From assembly GCA_023264315.1 (NCBI GenBank), contig JALQST010000017.1:1-19987 (forward strand): 19,987 bases of DNA, in the 5' to 3' direction. Of this stretch, positions 12,457-19,987 are shown in pieces. The notes beneath the pieces were generated by a model, which did not search any database, had not been told where the DNA came from, and worked only from the letters and a program-made list of their open reading frames with translations. The stretch is from Nodosilinea sp. BSH.14. Its GTDB lineage: Bacteria > Cyanobacteriota > Cyanobacteriia > Phormidesmidales > Phormidesmidaceae. Each line of letters starts with the position of its first letter. Position 1 is the stretch's first letter. The position numbers were made by a program, and so were the translations under genes.

Positions 12457-12622
12457 ATATGGACGGGAAAAGGAGCGGGCTGGAGCCCCACCGCCAGGGC
12501 CGCTACCGTCTCGCACACTTATCTGAAACAATCATTGAGTCTAGCCCAGGGTTGGCGGTGATTCTGGCACGGGTTGCCCCCTTCCGCCCACTCGGTCTTC
12601 CTCCTCTTCGGTCTTTCCAGCC

Positions 12623-13774
12623 ATGACTCATCGCCATCACCACCCTTCGTCCCTTGCGGCCTGTCTGGGGCTCCTTGCCACGACAACCCTGGCCGCTGCC
12701 CCCCCTGCCCAGGGCAATCTATCCCCATGGATGGGGAATCCGGTCTGGGCCACAACGGTGCCCGAATCCACCTCGGCAACGGCTAGCAGCCCTGCGGCCA
12801 ATCCCGCTAGCACCCCGGCGACACCGTCCCAGCCCGTCTCCCCCTTGGCTGGCCCCAACCGAGATTTTCCCTGGTGGCCTTGGCTGGTCACCTTCCCGGT
12901 CTTGGGAACATGGCTGTGGTGGATGCTTCGGCAAGGAGCCCCCGCAGAGCAACTGGAGGCGAGTTCTGACCCAGCGGCCGCACCGGCCCCTAGCATGGTC
13001 GCACCTGGTGCGGAAGCAACGACCCAGACGCCACGAATTATCCTCACCCCCTACTCCAGCACCCTCGCCTATGCCTACTGGGAGTTGCCTCCATCGGAGG
13101 TGGATGCCCTTCATCCGAGCAACGGGGGGCTAGCTCTCAGACTCCATGACGTGACGGATCAGCCCCCGGGAGATAGTCTGCCCGAGGCGGCCCAACGGTG
13201 GGCCTGCGACAGGGTGGCCGTGGGCGATCGCCATTTGCCTATCCCCCAAGCCAGCCGAGATTACATCATCGAACTAGGCTATGGGGACGAAACAGGCACC
13301 TGGCATCCCCTAGTACAGTCCGCCCCGGTGCGAGTTCTGACCCGTTCCCCGTTCCCCGCCGATGGCGATGAGGGGCCTAGGGCGCTAGACCATCCGGCCA
13401 TGCCCCTGGATTCCGAGATGGCCTCCCCTGCGGCGGATCCCCTGCGACCCCAGGCCAGCGCGTCCCTAGTGGCCCAAGATGGTCGGACGGCCCTAGCCAC
13501 CTGGGATCTCTCCCCCGAACAGGTCAGCCCGCTGGCGACAGCCCACGGATCTCTGACGGTGCGCCTCTACGATGTCACGGAGATGCCCGGTAGCTTTGCC
13601 CTTGGCCCCAATCCGATGCAAGCCTTTGAAGCCGAGCCTGTGCCCCAGGCCAGCCTCACCATCCCCATCGCCGTGGATGACCGAGACTACTTAATCGAGG
13701 TCGGCCATCTGACCGAGGACGGCCAATGGTGCGTGTTCGCCAAGTCCAGCCCCGTGCGGGTGCCCGCCTGTTAG
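12623..13774 (+). CDS. DUF4912 domain protein, two repeats
   Basis: A 383-residue protein with two DUF4912 units: about residues 137-237 (IILTPYSSTLAYAYWELPPSEVDAL) and about 283-380 (ASASLVAQDGRTALATWDLSPEQV). Each unit ends in an (L)RLHDVTD or VRLYDVTE motif and a DYIIELGY or DYLIEVGH strand. Upstream is an N-terminal hydrophobic stretch (residues 10-26) and a tryptophan-rich hydrophobic segment at 82-103, so the protein is probably membrane-anchored with the two units outside. A linker rich in proline, alanine and threonine separates the anchor from the units. The function of DUF4912 is not known to me. It is convergent with the FAH-family gene (1 nt between the stop codons). Confidence 0.8.
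   Translation: MTHRHHHPSSLAACLGLLATTTLAAAPPAQGNLSPWMGNPVWATTVPESTSATASSPAANPASTPATPSQPVSPLAGPNRDFPWWPWLVTFPVLGTWLWWMLRQGAPAEQLEASSDPAAAPAPSMVAPGAEATTQTPRIILTPYSSTLAYAYWELPPSEVDALHPSNGGLALRLHDVTDQPPGDSLPEAAQRWACDRVAVGDRHLPIPQASRDYIIELGYGDETGTWHPLVQSAPVRVLTRSPFPADGDEGPRALDHPAMPLDSEMASPAADPLRPQASASLVAQDGRTALATWDLSPEQVSPLATAHGSLTVRLYDVTEMPGSFALGPNPMQAFEAEPVPQASLTIPIAVDDRDYLIEVGHLTEDGQWCVFAKSSPVRVPAC
13224..13231. repeat. HIP1 octamer GCGATCGC
   Basis: Second HIP1 site in the window, in the extended form GGCGATCGCC, inside the DUF4912 gene. Confidence 0.9.
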
Positions 13775-13775
13775 C

Positions 13776-14552
13776 CTAGGCGCGAGCGGCCACGACGTTT
13801 TCCAATGCGCCGATCCCTTCAATTTCTACCCGCACCCGATCTCCAGGCGTGAGCGGGCCAATGCCAGCGGGCGTCCCAGTGAGGATGACATCGCCGGGAA
13901 GCAAGGTCATGATGTCGCTGATGTAAGCCACGAGCTGGCCAGGGCTAAAAATCATCGTTTCGATGGACGCCGACTGCACTGGATCGGGCTGGTCATTCAG
14001 GAAGGTTTGCAGGTGGGCCGCCGAGTTAATGCCGCGCACAATCCAGGGGCCAAGGGGACAAAAGGAATCAAACCCCTTCGCCCGAGTCCATTGGCCGTCG
14101 CGGGCTTGTAGGTCGCGGGCGGTAACATCGTTGGCAATGGTATAACCCCAGATTTTCGGCTGAGCTTCCTCCAGAGGCACCTGGGCGCAGCGCTCACCAA
14201 TAATCAGCGCCAGTTCGCCCTCATAATCCACCCGCTGGGCCTGGGGTGGGCAGTAAATCGTTGATCCCGACGCAATAACGGTGGTGGAAGGCTTCAGAAA
14301 AATCAAGGGCTCGGGGGGGGGCGGCGTCCCCATCTCGGCAGCGTGGTCAGCGTAGTTTTTGCCCACGGCCACGATTTTGGAGGGCGCACAGGGAGCCAGA
14401 ATCGTATACTGGGCCGGGGCTAGCTCCGCGTCTGTGGGTTGTCCCTGGAGCCAAGGGGGCGCATCCAACACCTGTACCCGCCGATCTGGATGAAGCAACC
14501 CGTAGTGGAGGTGCCCAAGGTGGGACTGAACTCTAACGTAGCGCTGCGCCAT
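13776..14552 (-). CDS. Fumarylacetoacetate hydrolase family protein
   Basis: A 258-residue FAH-superfamily enzyme, a group that cleaves C-C bonds in, or isomerises, 2-oxo-acid metabolites (fumarylpyruvate hydrolases, HHDD isomerases, oxaloacetate decarboxylases). The signature is IVAVGKNYADHAAEMG (60-75), FLKP with Lys87, and the metal ligands Glu111 and Glu113 in DYEGELALIIG with Asp142 in NDVTARDLQ. Then comes KGFDSFCPLGPW, and the conserved end GDVILTGTPAGIG. The length is typical of the short, single-domain members. The exact substrate cannot be read from the sequence. The start is ATG 14552. It shares no operon with neighbours. Confidence 0.9.
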   Translation of the reverse strand: MAQRYVRVQSHLGHLHYGLLHPDRRVQVLDAPPWLQGQPTDAELAPAQYTILAPCAPSKIVAVGKNYADHAAEMGTPPPPEPLIFLKPSTTVIASGSTIYCPPQAQRVDYEGELALIIGERCAQVPLEEAQPKIWGYTIANDVTARDLQARDGQWTRAKGFDSFCPLGPWIVRGINSAAHLQTFLNDQPDPVQSASIETMIFSPGQLVAYISDIMTLLPGDVILTGTPAGIGPLTPGDRVRVEIEGIGALENVVAARA

Positions 14553-14703
14553 AATGCTTGCTAAATCTTGATATAATTGTAGATCCTTGTCTTTACGCTA
14601 GCCGCAAGACTCCCAGCCCTGGGTAATCCTAGATCGGCCAATAGGGGGCGATAAATGCTGTTTTCAAGGGTGTAAAGGCCATTTTTGTCCATAAGGAGCC
14701 TCC

Positions 14704-15033
14704 ATGAAATCATACATGTACGAAACCATGTACATTCTGCGTCCCGACCTCAATGATGAGGTCGTTGATGCCACCATCGGCAAGTATCAAACCATGCTGA
14801 AGGATCAGGGCGCGTCTATTCTAGAAACCCAACATCGGGGCAAGCGTCGCCTAGCCTACGAAATCGACCGCAACCGGGAAGGGATCTACATTCAAATGAA
14901 CTACACTGGCCCGGGCGAAGTTGTCGCCCCCCTAGAGCGGGCCATGCGCCTCAGTGACGATGTAATCCGTTTTCTGACGGTGAAGCAAGAAACCGACGCC
15001 CCCGCTACCGTCGAGGCCGTCGCTGCCGAGTAG
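14704..15033 (+). CDS. rpsF: 30S ribosomal protein S6
   Basis: A 109-residue small-subunit protein that binds the central 16S rRNA domain together with S18. It has the family pattern YETMYILRPDLND at the N-terminus, HRGKRRLAYEIDRNREGIYIQMNY in the centre and LSDDVIRFLTVK near the end, with a short acidic tail that is usual in the family. The start is supported by AAGGAG (14693-14698) 5 nt upstream of the ATG. It is followed by a strong terminator, so it appears monocistronic; rpsR, ssb and rplI are not adjacent. Confidence 0.97.
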   Translation: MKSYMYETMYILRPDLNDEVVDATIGKYQTMLKDQGASILETQHRGKRRLAYEIDRNREGIYIQMNYTGPGEVVAPLERAMRLSDDVIRFLTVKQETDAPATVEAVAAE

Positions 15034-15071
15034 GCCCAAGGGCACACCGCAGCCCGCAGCCGTTGAACACC

Positions 15072-15107
15072 AACGCCACAGTGCCATCATGGGCTGTGGC
15101 GTTTTTT
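15072..15107 (+). terminator. rpsF: Rho-independent terminator of rpsF
   Basis: AACGCCACAG (15072-15081) pairs perfectly with CTGTGGCGTT (15094-15103), followed by a T-run to 15107. It lies 38 nt past the stop codon of rpsF. Confidence 0.92.
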
Positions 15108-15371
15108 GTGGGAATCTGGGTGGTACAGACTTTTGAAAACAGGTGTGTCAGTTTTGGCCACAGGTGCTACATTAACAGCACTTTAGCTCGGCCTTCAGGC
15201 TAGGGCAGGGCCAAAATCCAGGATTGGTGCTGTTCTCAGACCTCGAGGTGAGCTGGGGTGTCTAGCAAGGGCGCGGCTAGGTGAAAGCCTCCTGGACCGA
15301 TAGCCAACTCGTTCACGTTTGTCCGTCAATAGCCCGTATCACGGGATCGTTAGTTGGATAGGAGTAGTCCT

Positions 15372-15932
15372 GTGACGCAGTCTCCGTACACCGATATGAA
15401 TGAGCAACAGGCCGAAATTGCGCGTCTGACCGCTGAGCTTGACCTTCGGGATCAGCTCGTACAGCAGCTTTCCCAGGAGCTCTTTCGGCTTGTGAAGGGC
15501 AATACCGGATTTATGCCCAGCCCGGAAGTCTCTGAGCAGCATCAAGCCGAAGTGCGTGCCCTGCGCGACCAATTGCGAGGGGTGGAAAAGCAAATTGATT
15601 TTTACCAAGGCCAACTTGAGGAGCGCGAGTCCGAAGTTGTGCAACTGCGCCAAACGGTTCAGGAACTAACGGATCGATCCCGCATGTTGGAACAGGTGGT
15701 GCAAGAACTCCCCACGGTATATCGTCAAAAATTCTCCGAGCGCCTAACCACGGTCAAGCAGCGGGTAGTTGACCTGCAACGGGAAAACCGCCAGCTCCAG
15801 GCCGAGTTGCAAAGCGTCACCTATCGCCTCGCCATGCGCACCCGTCGCAGTCAACGCCTAGAACTGCCGAGCCTCAACCCAGATGGCAGTGTTGAAGGTG
15901 GTGTGTCCCTACCGTCCTTTAGCAACGTCTAA
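15372..15932 (+). CDS. Coiled-coil hypothetical protein
   Basis: A 186-residue protein that is almost entirely heptad-rich, charged helix. Coiled-coil segments lie at about residues 10-45 and 57-155 with long runs of Q, E, R and L. It then has a basic stretch (AMRTRRSQRLELP) and a short C-terminal tail ending LPSFSNV. No signal peptide or membrane segment is visible, so it should be a cytoplasmic scaffold or regulator; I do not recognise the family. The GTG at 15372 is preferred because TAGGAG lies 7 nt upstream; an ATG at 15396 is an alternative and begins at MNEQQAEIARL. It is preceded by about 264 nt without a gene, which would give a long leader if transcribed from near 15170. It is convergent with the FAD-dependent oxidoreductase gene. 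Confidence 0.75.
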   Translation: MTQSPYTDMNEQQAEIARLTAELDLRDQLVQQLSQELFRLVKGNTGFMPSPEVSEQHQAEVRALRDQLRGVEKQIDFYQGQLEERESEVVQLRQTVQELTDRSRMLEQVVQELPTVYRQKFSERLTTVKQRVVDLQRENRQLQAELQSVTYRLAMRTRRSQRLELPSLNPDGSVEGGVSLPSFSNV

Positions 15933-15957
15933 GAGTAGCGTCTAAAAGAGGATCCCC

Positions 15958-17136
15958 CTAGGTCATAAATCGCTGAGGGCTGAGGGTAGCCAGGATCGCA
16001 TCGGGTTGTCCCACCACCGCCTGGGCAAAGCGCTGGGCAATGGGGGGCAAATAGACAAACGGCCCATTGAAACCGACCATCAAATCCAACCCGTCTACCC
16101 CCGGCAAGGGGCCGACCAGGGGCAAGCCATCGCGACTAAAGCTGACCGGACAACGATGCCAATGGCCAGGTAGGGTGCTCAGGCTGGGCAAAATCCCTGC
16201 CAGAGTGGTACGCAGCCGCTGAATACTGGCGCTTCTATCCGCAGGGCCATCCAGGTCAGTCACCGTACGGCTAATTTGGCCGAGGCAGAAATGGTGATCG
16301 CGAAACTGCACCGCCCCCCCATCGATAATTGACGGCGTGACTTCATGGCCTGGTTCATCCCACAGGCTCTCAATCTCCGGCTGGCTGGCCTGGGTCTCTA
16401 GGGCAAACCGCTGCGTGACCGCTGGCATCACCAGGGTGCGAAGGGCGAGATCGGGGCAGGGCGGGGTTTCAATCAATTCGGCCTGGGTGTAGTAGATCGG
16501 CACCTTCAGGCCCACGGTGGTGAGCAGAGCGCGGCTAAAGGCACCGGAGGCCACCAGCACCCGATGGGCCGGATAGGCCTGTTCCGCCGTGCGCACCCCT
16601 GTCACCCGATTCTGGATGCGCACCAGCCCGGTGACAGCGGCAATGAGGCGGGTGCCGCCTAGACGGTGAAAGGCTTGGTTATAGGCCGAGACCAGCGCCA
16701 CCGGCGAAACATGGCCATGACGCACCGTGAAAGCTCCAGCCACCGCTGACCCCGTCAGCAGAGGCTCCCGTTCCTGGGCTTCGGCGCGGCTAATGAACTG
16801 GGGCGGCGTGGCAAATTGAGCATAGTCTACCGCCAGGGCCTGGGGGTCTTCCTCGGGAGCCACCGTCAGCAGGAGATCCAGTTGCCGAAACTGAGTATTG
16901 GCCCCCAGTTCCTCCGACAGTTGGCGATGTTTGGTGATGCCCTCCTGGCAAAGGGTACGCGTCAGGGAGCAGGTGCCTGCCCAGTAGGGGATACCGCCAT
17001 AGCTGTAGCGGGTGGCGCTATGGGGGTCAAGGCGTTGATCGATGAGGAGCACCGATAGCCCCTGACGGGCTAATTCGTAGCTGGTGGCGGCCCCCACAAG
17101 GCCATTGCCAACCACAATCCAATCAAAGGTTTGCAT
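15958..17136 (-). CDS. FAD-dependent oxidoreductase, DAO (glycine/D-amino acid oxidase) family
   Basis: A 392-residue flavoprotein of the DAO family. The N-terminal dinucleotide-binding fold has VVGNGLVGAATSYELARQG (GxGxxG at residues 10-15), followed by the acidic D32 of the second strand. Near the C-terminus the FAD motif reads DGLPLVGPLPGVDGLDLMVGFNG. Such enzymes oxidise amino acids or secondary amines such as sarcosine or glycine. The substrate is not evident. The gene follows the HAS-barrel-like gene by 49 nt on the same strand, so it may be in the same operon. The ATG at 17136 begins immediately at the Rossmann fold, as usual. Confidence 0.88.
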   Translation of the reverse strand: MQTFDWIVVGNGLVGAATSYELARQGLSVLLIDQRLDPHSATRYSYGGIPYWAGTCSLTRTLCQEGITKHRQLSEELGANTQFRQLDLLLTVAPEEDPQALAVDYAQFATPPQFISRAEAQEREPLLTGSAVAGAFTVRHGHVSPVALVSAYNQAFHRLGGTRLIAAVTGLVRIQNRVTGVRTAEQAYPAHRVLVASGAFSRALLTTVGLKVPIYYTQAELIETPPCPDLALRTLVMPAVTQRFALETQASQPEIESLWDEPGHEVTPSIIDGGAVQFRDHHFCLGQISRTVTDLDGPADRSASIQRLRTTLAGILPSLSTLPGHWHRCPVSFSRDGLPLVGPLPGVDGLDLMVGFNGPFVYLPPIAQRFAQAVVGQPDAILATLSPQRFMT

Positions 17137-17153
17137 AGGGAAGCATTCAAAAC

Positions 17154-17192
17154 GGCTAGGCGGGCTTGGGCTAGGCGGGCTTGGGCTAGGCG
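17154..17192. repeat. 15-bp tandem repeat, about 2.6 units
   Basis: GGCTAGGCGGGCTTG occurs at 17154-17168 and 17169-17183, then a 9-nt partial copy at 17184-17192. The repeat fills the 49-nt gap between two same-strand genes and its last part includes the stop codon of the HAS-barrel-like gene. In-frame expansions or contractions could alter the end of that protein. Confidence 0.9.
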
Positions 17193-17845
17193 TGGATCTG
17201 GCCCAAGATCAGGCGCAGACGGTCGTAGTCGTCCTTCAGCAAGGTGCTTAGGGTGCGCCCCGCCTGCACCAACCAGGCCCGATCCAGGTTGCGGGTTTGG
17301 TAGCCCTGACGCACCACCGCCGCCACCAGGCTATCCACCGGAGCCTGGGTAAACCCCAACAGGGTTCGCAGGAAATCAAGGTGTTCGGTGAAGGCCAGCA
17401 CCGCCTCTGGGGGGCAGCGATAGACGGCCTGGTGTACCTGGGGCGGGCGAGGCGGCAAATATTGAAAAATCGGCCCCATCGGTTCTCCGGCTAAGTTAGG
17501 AGCCCGAAACCCGAGAATCGCCACCCGAAACTCCGTCTTGAGCATGGCAAAAATTTGCGGTTGCTGATCCCGCAGGTCGGCCAAGGAAAGGCCCAATGCC
17601 CGCGCCCGATGTACCGAATCAATGGGGCTCGTGGTGGCATGGTACACGACGCCGTAGATTTGATTGCCCGATTCCTCATCCTGGGACATCACCCAACTGC
17701 CAAAGGCAGGCATGGCCGGAAAACTCAGGCTCTCCGGGTCAAAGCACTGGGCCAAAAACTCGGTGGTCGAGGTTTCAATCACCTCAGCGAGGTGATCCGG
17801 CTGACGGGCCAGGGCCGAAGATGACGGGGGCAAACGCATGGACAT
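17186..17845 (-). CDS. HAS-barrel-like cyanobacterial protein
   Basis: A 219-residue protein that I associate with a cyanobacterial family annotated with a HAS-barrel domain (the small beta-barrel found at the N-terminus of HerA and in ATP synthase). The N-terminal part has HLAEVIETSTTEFLAQCFDP (18-37), FGSWV and GNQIYGVVYHATTSPIDSVHRARALG, which is the barrel region. A helical C-terminal half (about 120-219) has no named domain that I recognise. It has no ATPase motif. Its ATG (17843-17845) lies directly next to the stop codon (17846-17848) of ndhS, so the two are translationally coupled. The start could be the second Met (17839). Its role is unknown; the linkage hints at a role beside NDH-1. 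Confidence 0.7.
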   Translation of the reverse strand: MSMRLPPSSSALARQPDHLAEVIETSTTEFLAQCFDPESLSFPAMPAFGSWVMSQDEESGNQIYGVVYHATTSPIDSVHRARALGLSLADLRDQQPQIFAMLKTEFRVAILGFRAPNLAGEPMGPIFQYLPPRPPQVHQAVYRCPPEAVLAFTEHLDFLRTLLGFTQAPVDSLVAAVVRQGYQTRNLDRAWLVQAGRTLSTLLKDDYDRLRLILGQIHA

Positions 17846-18034
17846 CTAGCTGCGGCGTTGGCCGGGGCTAACGGGGGTTAGTTCATCCACATTAAAGGTG
17901 ACAAGCTTGTCCCAGTTGCCCCCCTCAAACAGCACCGCCACCTTGCCATCGGTAATGCGCTGCACCAATCCCTGGAAACCGTAGTAGGTGTCGTTTACAT
18001 TCGTGATCGTTACGGGAGCACCGGGAAAAATCAT
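17846..18034 (-). CDS. ndhS: NAD(P)H-quinone oxidoreductase subunit S
   Basis: A 62-residue protein with the SH3-like (CRR31-type, DUF3252) sequence MIFPGAPVTITNVNDTYYGF, then GLVQRITDGKVAVLFEGGNWDKLVTF. This is the NdhS family, the ferredoxin-binding subunit on the peripheral arm of the photosynthetic NDH-1 complex, which lets NDH-1 accept electrons from reduced ferredoxin in cyclic flow. The ATG at 18034 fits the family N-terminus; a GTG at 18040 is an alternative, with AAGGATAG upstream of both. It is separated from hemC by 137 nt and is followed without gap by the HAS-barrel-like gene. Confidence 0.88.
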   Translation of the reverse strand: MIFPGAPVTITNVNDTYYGFQGLVQRITDGKVAVLFEGGNWDKLVTFNVDELTPVSPGQRRS

Positions 18035-18171
18035 CGTCACCTATCCTTAATCCAACTGTCTCTACAGTCTAAGGCAAGGATTCGCCCGAACACCCAGGGC
18101 TACCCCAAACTTACCCACCCATGAGCCATAGAGTCCCGTCATGACCACCGGGTCAGGGCGATGGGAAGGAT

Positions 18172-19149
18172 CTAGCTCCGGTTAGCCGCATTAATCTCGT
18201 CCAAAATGGTCTGGGCACCCTGGCTACGAAGTTGTTGAGCCAGTTGGCTACCCAAGGCTTCGGCGGCGCTGGCTGGGCCTTGGACGGTGTCTTTAATCAA
18301 CCGCTGCCCGTCCAGGCTCGCCACCAAACCCGTCAGCGTCAGGGTGTCTCCTTCGAGCACGGTATTCACCCCAATGGGCACCTGACAGCCGCCCTCCAGT
18401 TCTCGCAAAAAGGCCCGCTCTGCCAAACAGCGGGACGTGGTGGGGGCATGGGACAACACGCTCAGCAAATTGAGGATCGCCTCATCGCCGGTGCGGCACT
18501 CGATCCCAAGGGCACCCTGCCCGACGGCATGGAGGGAAATTTCGGCGGGCAGCATTTCATGGATCCGATCCACCATCGCCATCCGATGTAGCCCCGCCGC
18601 CGCCAGAATAATGCCGTCGTAGTCACCCTCATCCAGCTTGCGCAGGCGGGTATTGAGGTTTCCACGAATATCTTTAAACGCCAGGTGGGGATAGTGATGA
18701 CGCAGTTGGGCCAAGCGACGCAGGGAGGACGTCCCGATCACGGCCCCCTCCGGCAACGTCGCCAAGGTTTTATCTTTGTGGCGCTCGTGAATGACTAGGG
18801 CATCGGCGGGGTCTTCCCGCTCCGTAATGCAGCCCAGCATCAGCCCAGCGGGCAACCGGGTGGGCAAATCTTTGAGGGAATGCACCGCAAAATCGCTATC
18901 TCCCCGCAGCATGGAATCTTCCAGCTCTTGGGTGAACAGCCCTTTATCCCCAATCTTCGACAGAGACACATCCAACACCTTATCCCCCTGGGTGTCCATC
19001 GTCACCACCTCGAACTGAAGATCGGGGAAATGCCGCTGAAGCTCATCGCGCACCCAGTGGGTCTGAATCAGCGCCAACTGGCTCTTGCGCGACACAATGC
19101 GAATAATGCGAGGAGTCGACGAAACAGCGGGGGATGCGGGAGAAGGCAT
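18172..19149 (-). CDS. hemC: Porphobilinogen deaminase (hydroxymethylbilane synthase)
   Basis: The enzyme joins four porphobilinogens to hydroxymethylbilane on a dipyrromethane cofactor, feeding haem and chlorophyll synthesis in the cytoplasm. The 325-residue protein has IRIVSRKSQLALIQT at the N-terminus (substrate-binding arginine and lysine), FAVHSLKDLPT with catalytic Asp94, the GTSSLRRLAQL arginines (139-149), DIRGNLNTRLRKL, and the cofactor cysteine in LEGGCQVP (Cys255). The C-terminal domain is complete. The length is typical. The ATG at 19149 was chosen because the frame upstream to 19248 is hydrophobic and unlike the family. It could be co-transcribed with ndhS downstream. Confidence 0.96.
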   Translation of the reverse strand: MPSPASPAVSSTPRIIRIVSRKSQLALIQTHWVRDELQRHFPDLQFEVVTMDTQGDKVLDVSLSKIGDKGLFTQELEDSMLRGDSDFAVHSLKDLPTRLPAGLMLGCITEREDPADALVIHERHKDKTLATLPEGAVIGTSSLRRLAQLRHHYPHLAFKDIRGNLNTRLRKLDEGDYDGIILAAAGLHRMAMVDRIHEMLPAEISLHAVGQGALGIECRTGDEAILNLLSVLSHAPTTSRCLAERAFLRELEGGCQVPIGVNTVLEGDTLTLTGLVASLDGQRLIKDTVQGPASAAEALGSQLAQQLRSQGAQTILDEINAANRS

Positions 19150-19439
19150 GATCTGCAAACGAAGGTGACTGGAACGGTAACGAAGAACAACGGAAGCTAA
19201 CAAAACGCTGACGAACAATGACGGCGAAGCACCACGGAAAAACGTCACCGACTTTTTAGGGTACCTTACCCCGGTCCCCCCATCGGATCGCCCCAGGCAG
19301 ATGTTAAGCGGTTGTCACACTTAGCCGCCCGCCCACCGCCATCGTCACCTTACCCGCGCCATGACTCCCCAGGCAGTCCCTCAAACCCGTTACCACCAGC
19401 CACCTAGATAAATCCTCTAGCCCATCACAACAGCCTGTT

Positions 19440-19847
19440 TTACTCCCAGTCCACGCGGTCAATACGCTCGATATAGTCCAAATTCGCCAGTTCCATAAGT
19501 GTCGAGACAGCGTTGGGCTGGTGGGTATTGCTAATCGCCAACACCTGATCCTCGGTACAGCCAATTCGACCAGGACTGTCGGGATACAGCGTCACAGAGG
19601 GATCGATGGCCTGCACTTGCGTTTCGTAGGGCGTTTCCCTAGGAATACAAAACTCGTAATCCAAGGATCGCTTACCGTCCGGTGGCCCATAGAGACCGTA
19701 TTCGTCGAGTTGTGTCAAATCAAAGGTAATTTTGTCGAGAGTCATCGGTGGGTTAGTCTCGGTCACGGGTTGACACGCTAAGGTCAGCAGTCCAACCAGC
19801 CCTAGCCCAGCCCAGCGTCCGCCCTGTCGCAAAAAACTAAACGCCAT
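19440..19847 (-). CDS. Small conserved hypothetical lipoprotein
   Basis: A 135-residue protein with an N-terminal basic-hydrophobic signal and a lipobox-like LTLAC (Cys25 when starting at 19847), so it is probably lipid-anchored. The globular part contains YGLYGPPDGKRSLDYEFCIP (68-87 region), DPSVTLYPDSPGRIGCTEDQ and a final DYIERIDRVDWE. I have seen this pattern in cyanobacterial proteins of unknown function. Two further cysteines could form a disulphide. The start is uncertain: ATG 19847 gives the best signal peptide, but ATG 19880 and GTG 19895 are in the same frame, and the GTG overlaps the stop of the gene before it (GTGA), which suggests coupling. Downstream is a 290-nt gap to hemC in which I see no gene. 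Confidence 0.7.
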   Translation of the reverse strand: MAFSFLRQGGRWAGLGLVGLLTLACQPVTETNPPMTLDKITFDLTQLDEYGLYGPPDGKRSLDYEFCIPRETPYETQVQAIDPSVTLYPDSPGRIGCTEDQVLAISNTHQPNAVSTLMELANLDYIERIDRVDWE

Positions 19848-19891
19848 CCACCCATTCCCTAACGTCAACAATTCAGCCATCTTTACGACTA

Positions 19892-19987
19892 TCACCGCCC
19901 GGGTTTACGCTTCGCCGGGGCCAGCCTCAGCAATTCTAGTCCGATAGCCGCCGCCACCATGCCCCCCGCCGCACCAAAAGCCAGCAG
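19892..19987 (-). CDS. C-terminal end of a protein, truncated by the window edge
   Basis: The last 31 codons of an open frame run in from beyond 19987 and stop with TGA at 19892-19894. The visible part is a small, glycine- and alanine-rich hydrophobic stretch (LLAFGAAGGMVAAAIGLELL) followed by a basic tail (AKRKPGR), as at the end of a membrane protein. The stop overlaps a possible GTG start of the next lipoprotein. The family cannot be determined from this piece. Confidence 0.5.
   Translation of the reverse strand: MLAFGAAGGMVAAAIGLELLRLAPAKRKPGR

Noticed and set aside
12408..12626. A 72-codon frame before the DUF4912 gene
   Set aside because: It runs straight through a convincing terminator hairpin and has no ribosome binding site or recognisable sequence.

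Overview
The window looks like a chromosomal stretch from a fairly GC-rich cyanobacterium. The evidence is the gene set: cytochrome c6 next to a BlaI/M56 regulatory pair, NdhS of the photosynthetic NDH-1 complex, a DUF2839 small membrane protein, and several hypothetical proteins of a type I associate with cyanobacteria. Two HIP1 octamers (GCGATCGC) are also present. Nothing in the sequence fixes the genus; a Leptolyngbya/Nodosilinea-like lineage is only a guess. I see no CRISPR array, tRNA, rRNA, transposase or prophage.

Layout. 1-450 holds a strong imperfect palindrome and no confident gene. 451-2359 (+) carries a helicase-like protein without canonical ATPase motifs and a DUF2839 membrane protein. 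2391-4536 is the best-defined functional unit: a minus-strand petR-petP pair (BlaI-type repressor and M56 membrane protease) divergent from petJ (cytochrome c6). The region between them carries two copies of a GC-rich palindromic repeat and candidate operators; a third copy lies downstream of petP. 4781-6788 (+) has a lipoprotein, an unrecognised 294-residue protein and a 5'-truncated remnant of an ABC-transporter substrate-binding protein, with short tandem duplications in the gaps. 6910-9055 (-) encodes MazG and alanine racemase. 9296-11243 (+) has an HNH nuclease, an AT-richer toxin-antitoxin pair whose antitoxin has an unusual HTH, and a b558-type succinate dehydrogenase cytochrome b subunit.

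11265-12456 contains AqpZ (-) with its terminator, a perfect 16-bp hairpin, and a terminator preceded by no gene, which suggests a short RNA. 12623-15932 has a DUF4912 protein (+), a convergent FAH-family enzyme (-), ribosomal protein S6 (+) with a clear terminator, and a coiled-coil protein (+). 15958-19987 is all minus strand. In transcription order it holds a partial membrane protein and a small lipoprotein, then hemC, then ndhS, a HAS-barrel-like protein and a FAD-dependent oxidoreductase. The stop codon of ndhS abuts the next start codon.

How the genes work together. The petR/petP/petJ group matches the copper-responsive plastocyanin/cytochrome c6 switch described in Synechocystis. PetR represses petJ, and PetP removes PetR when copper is present. 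The other genes are mostly housekeeping (haem synthesis, cell wall, translation, nucleotide sanitation, NDH-1, respiration). They are interspersed with short palindromes and tandem duplications rather than organised as one accessory island.
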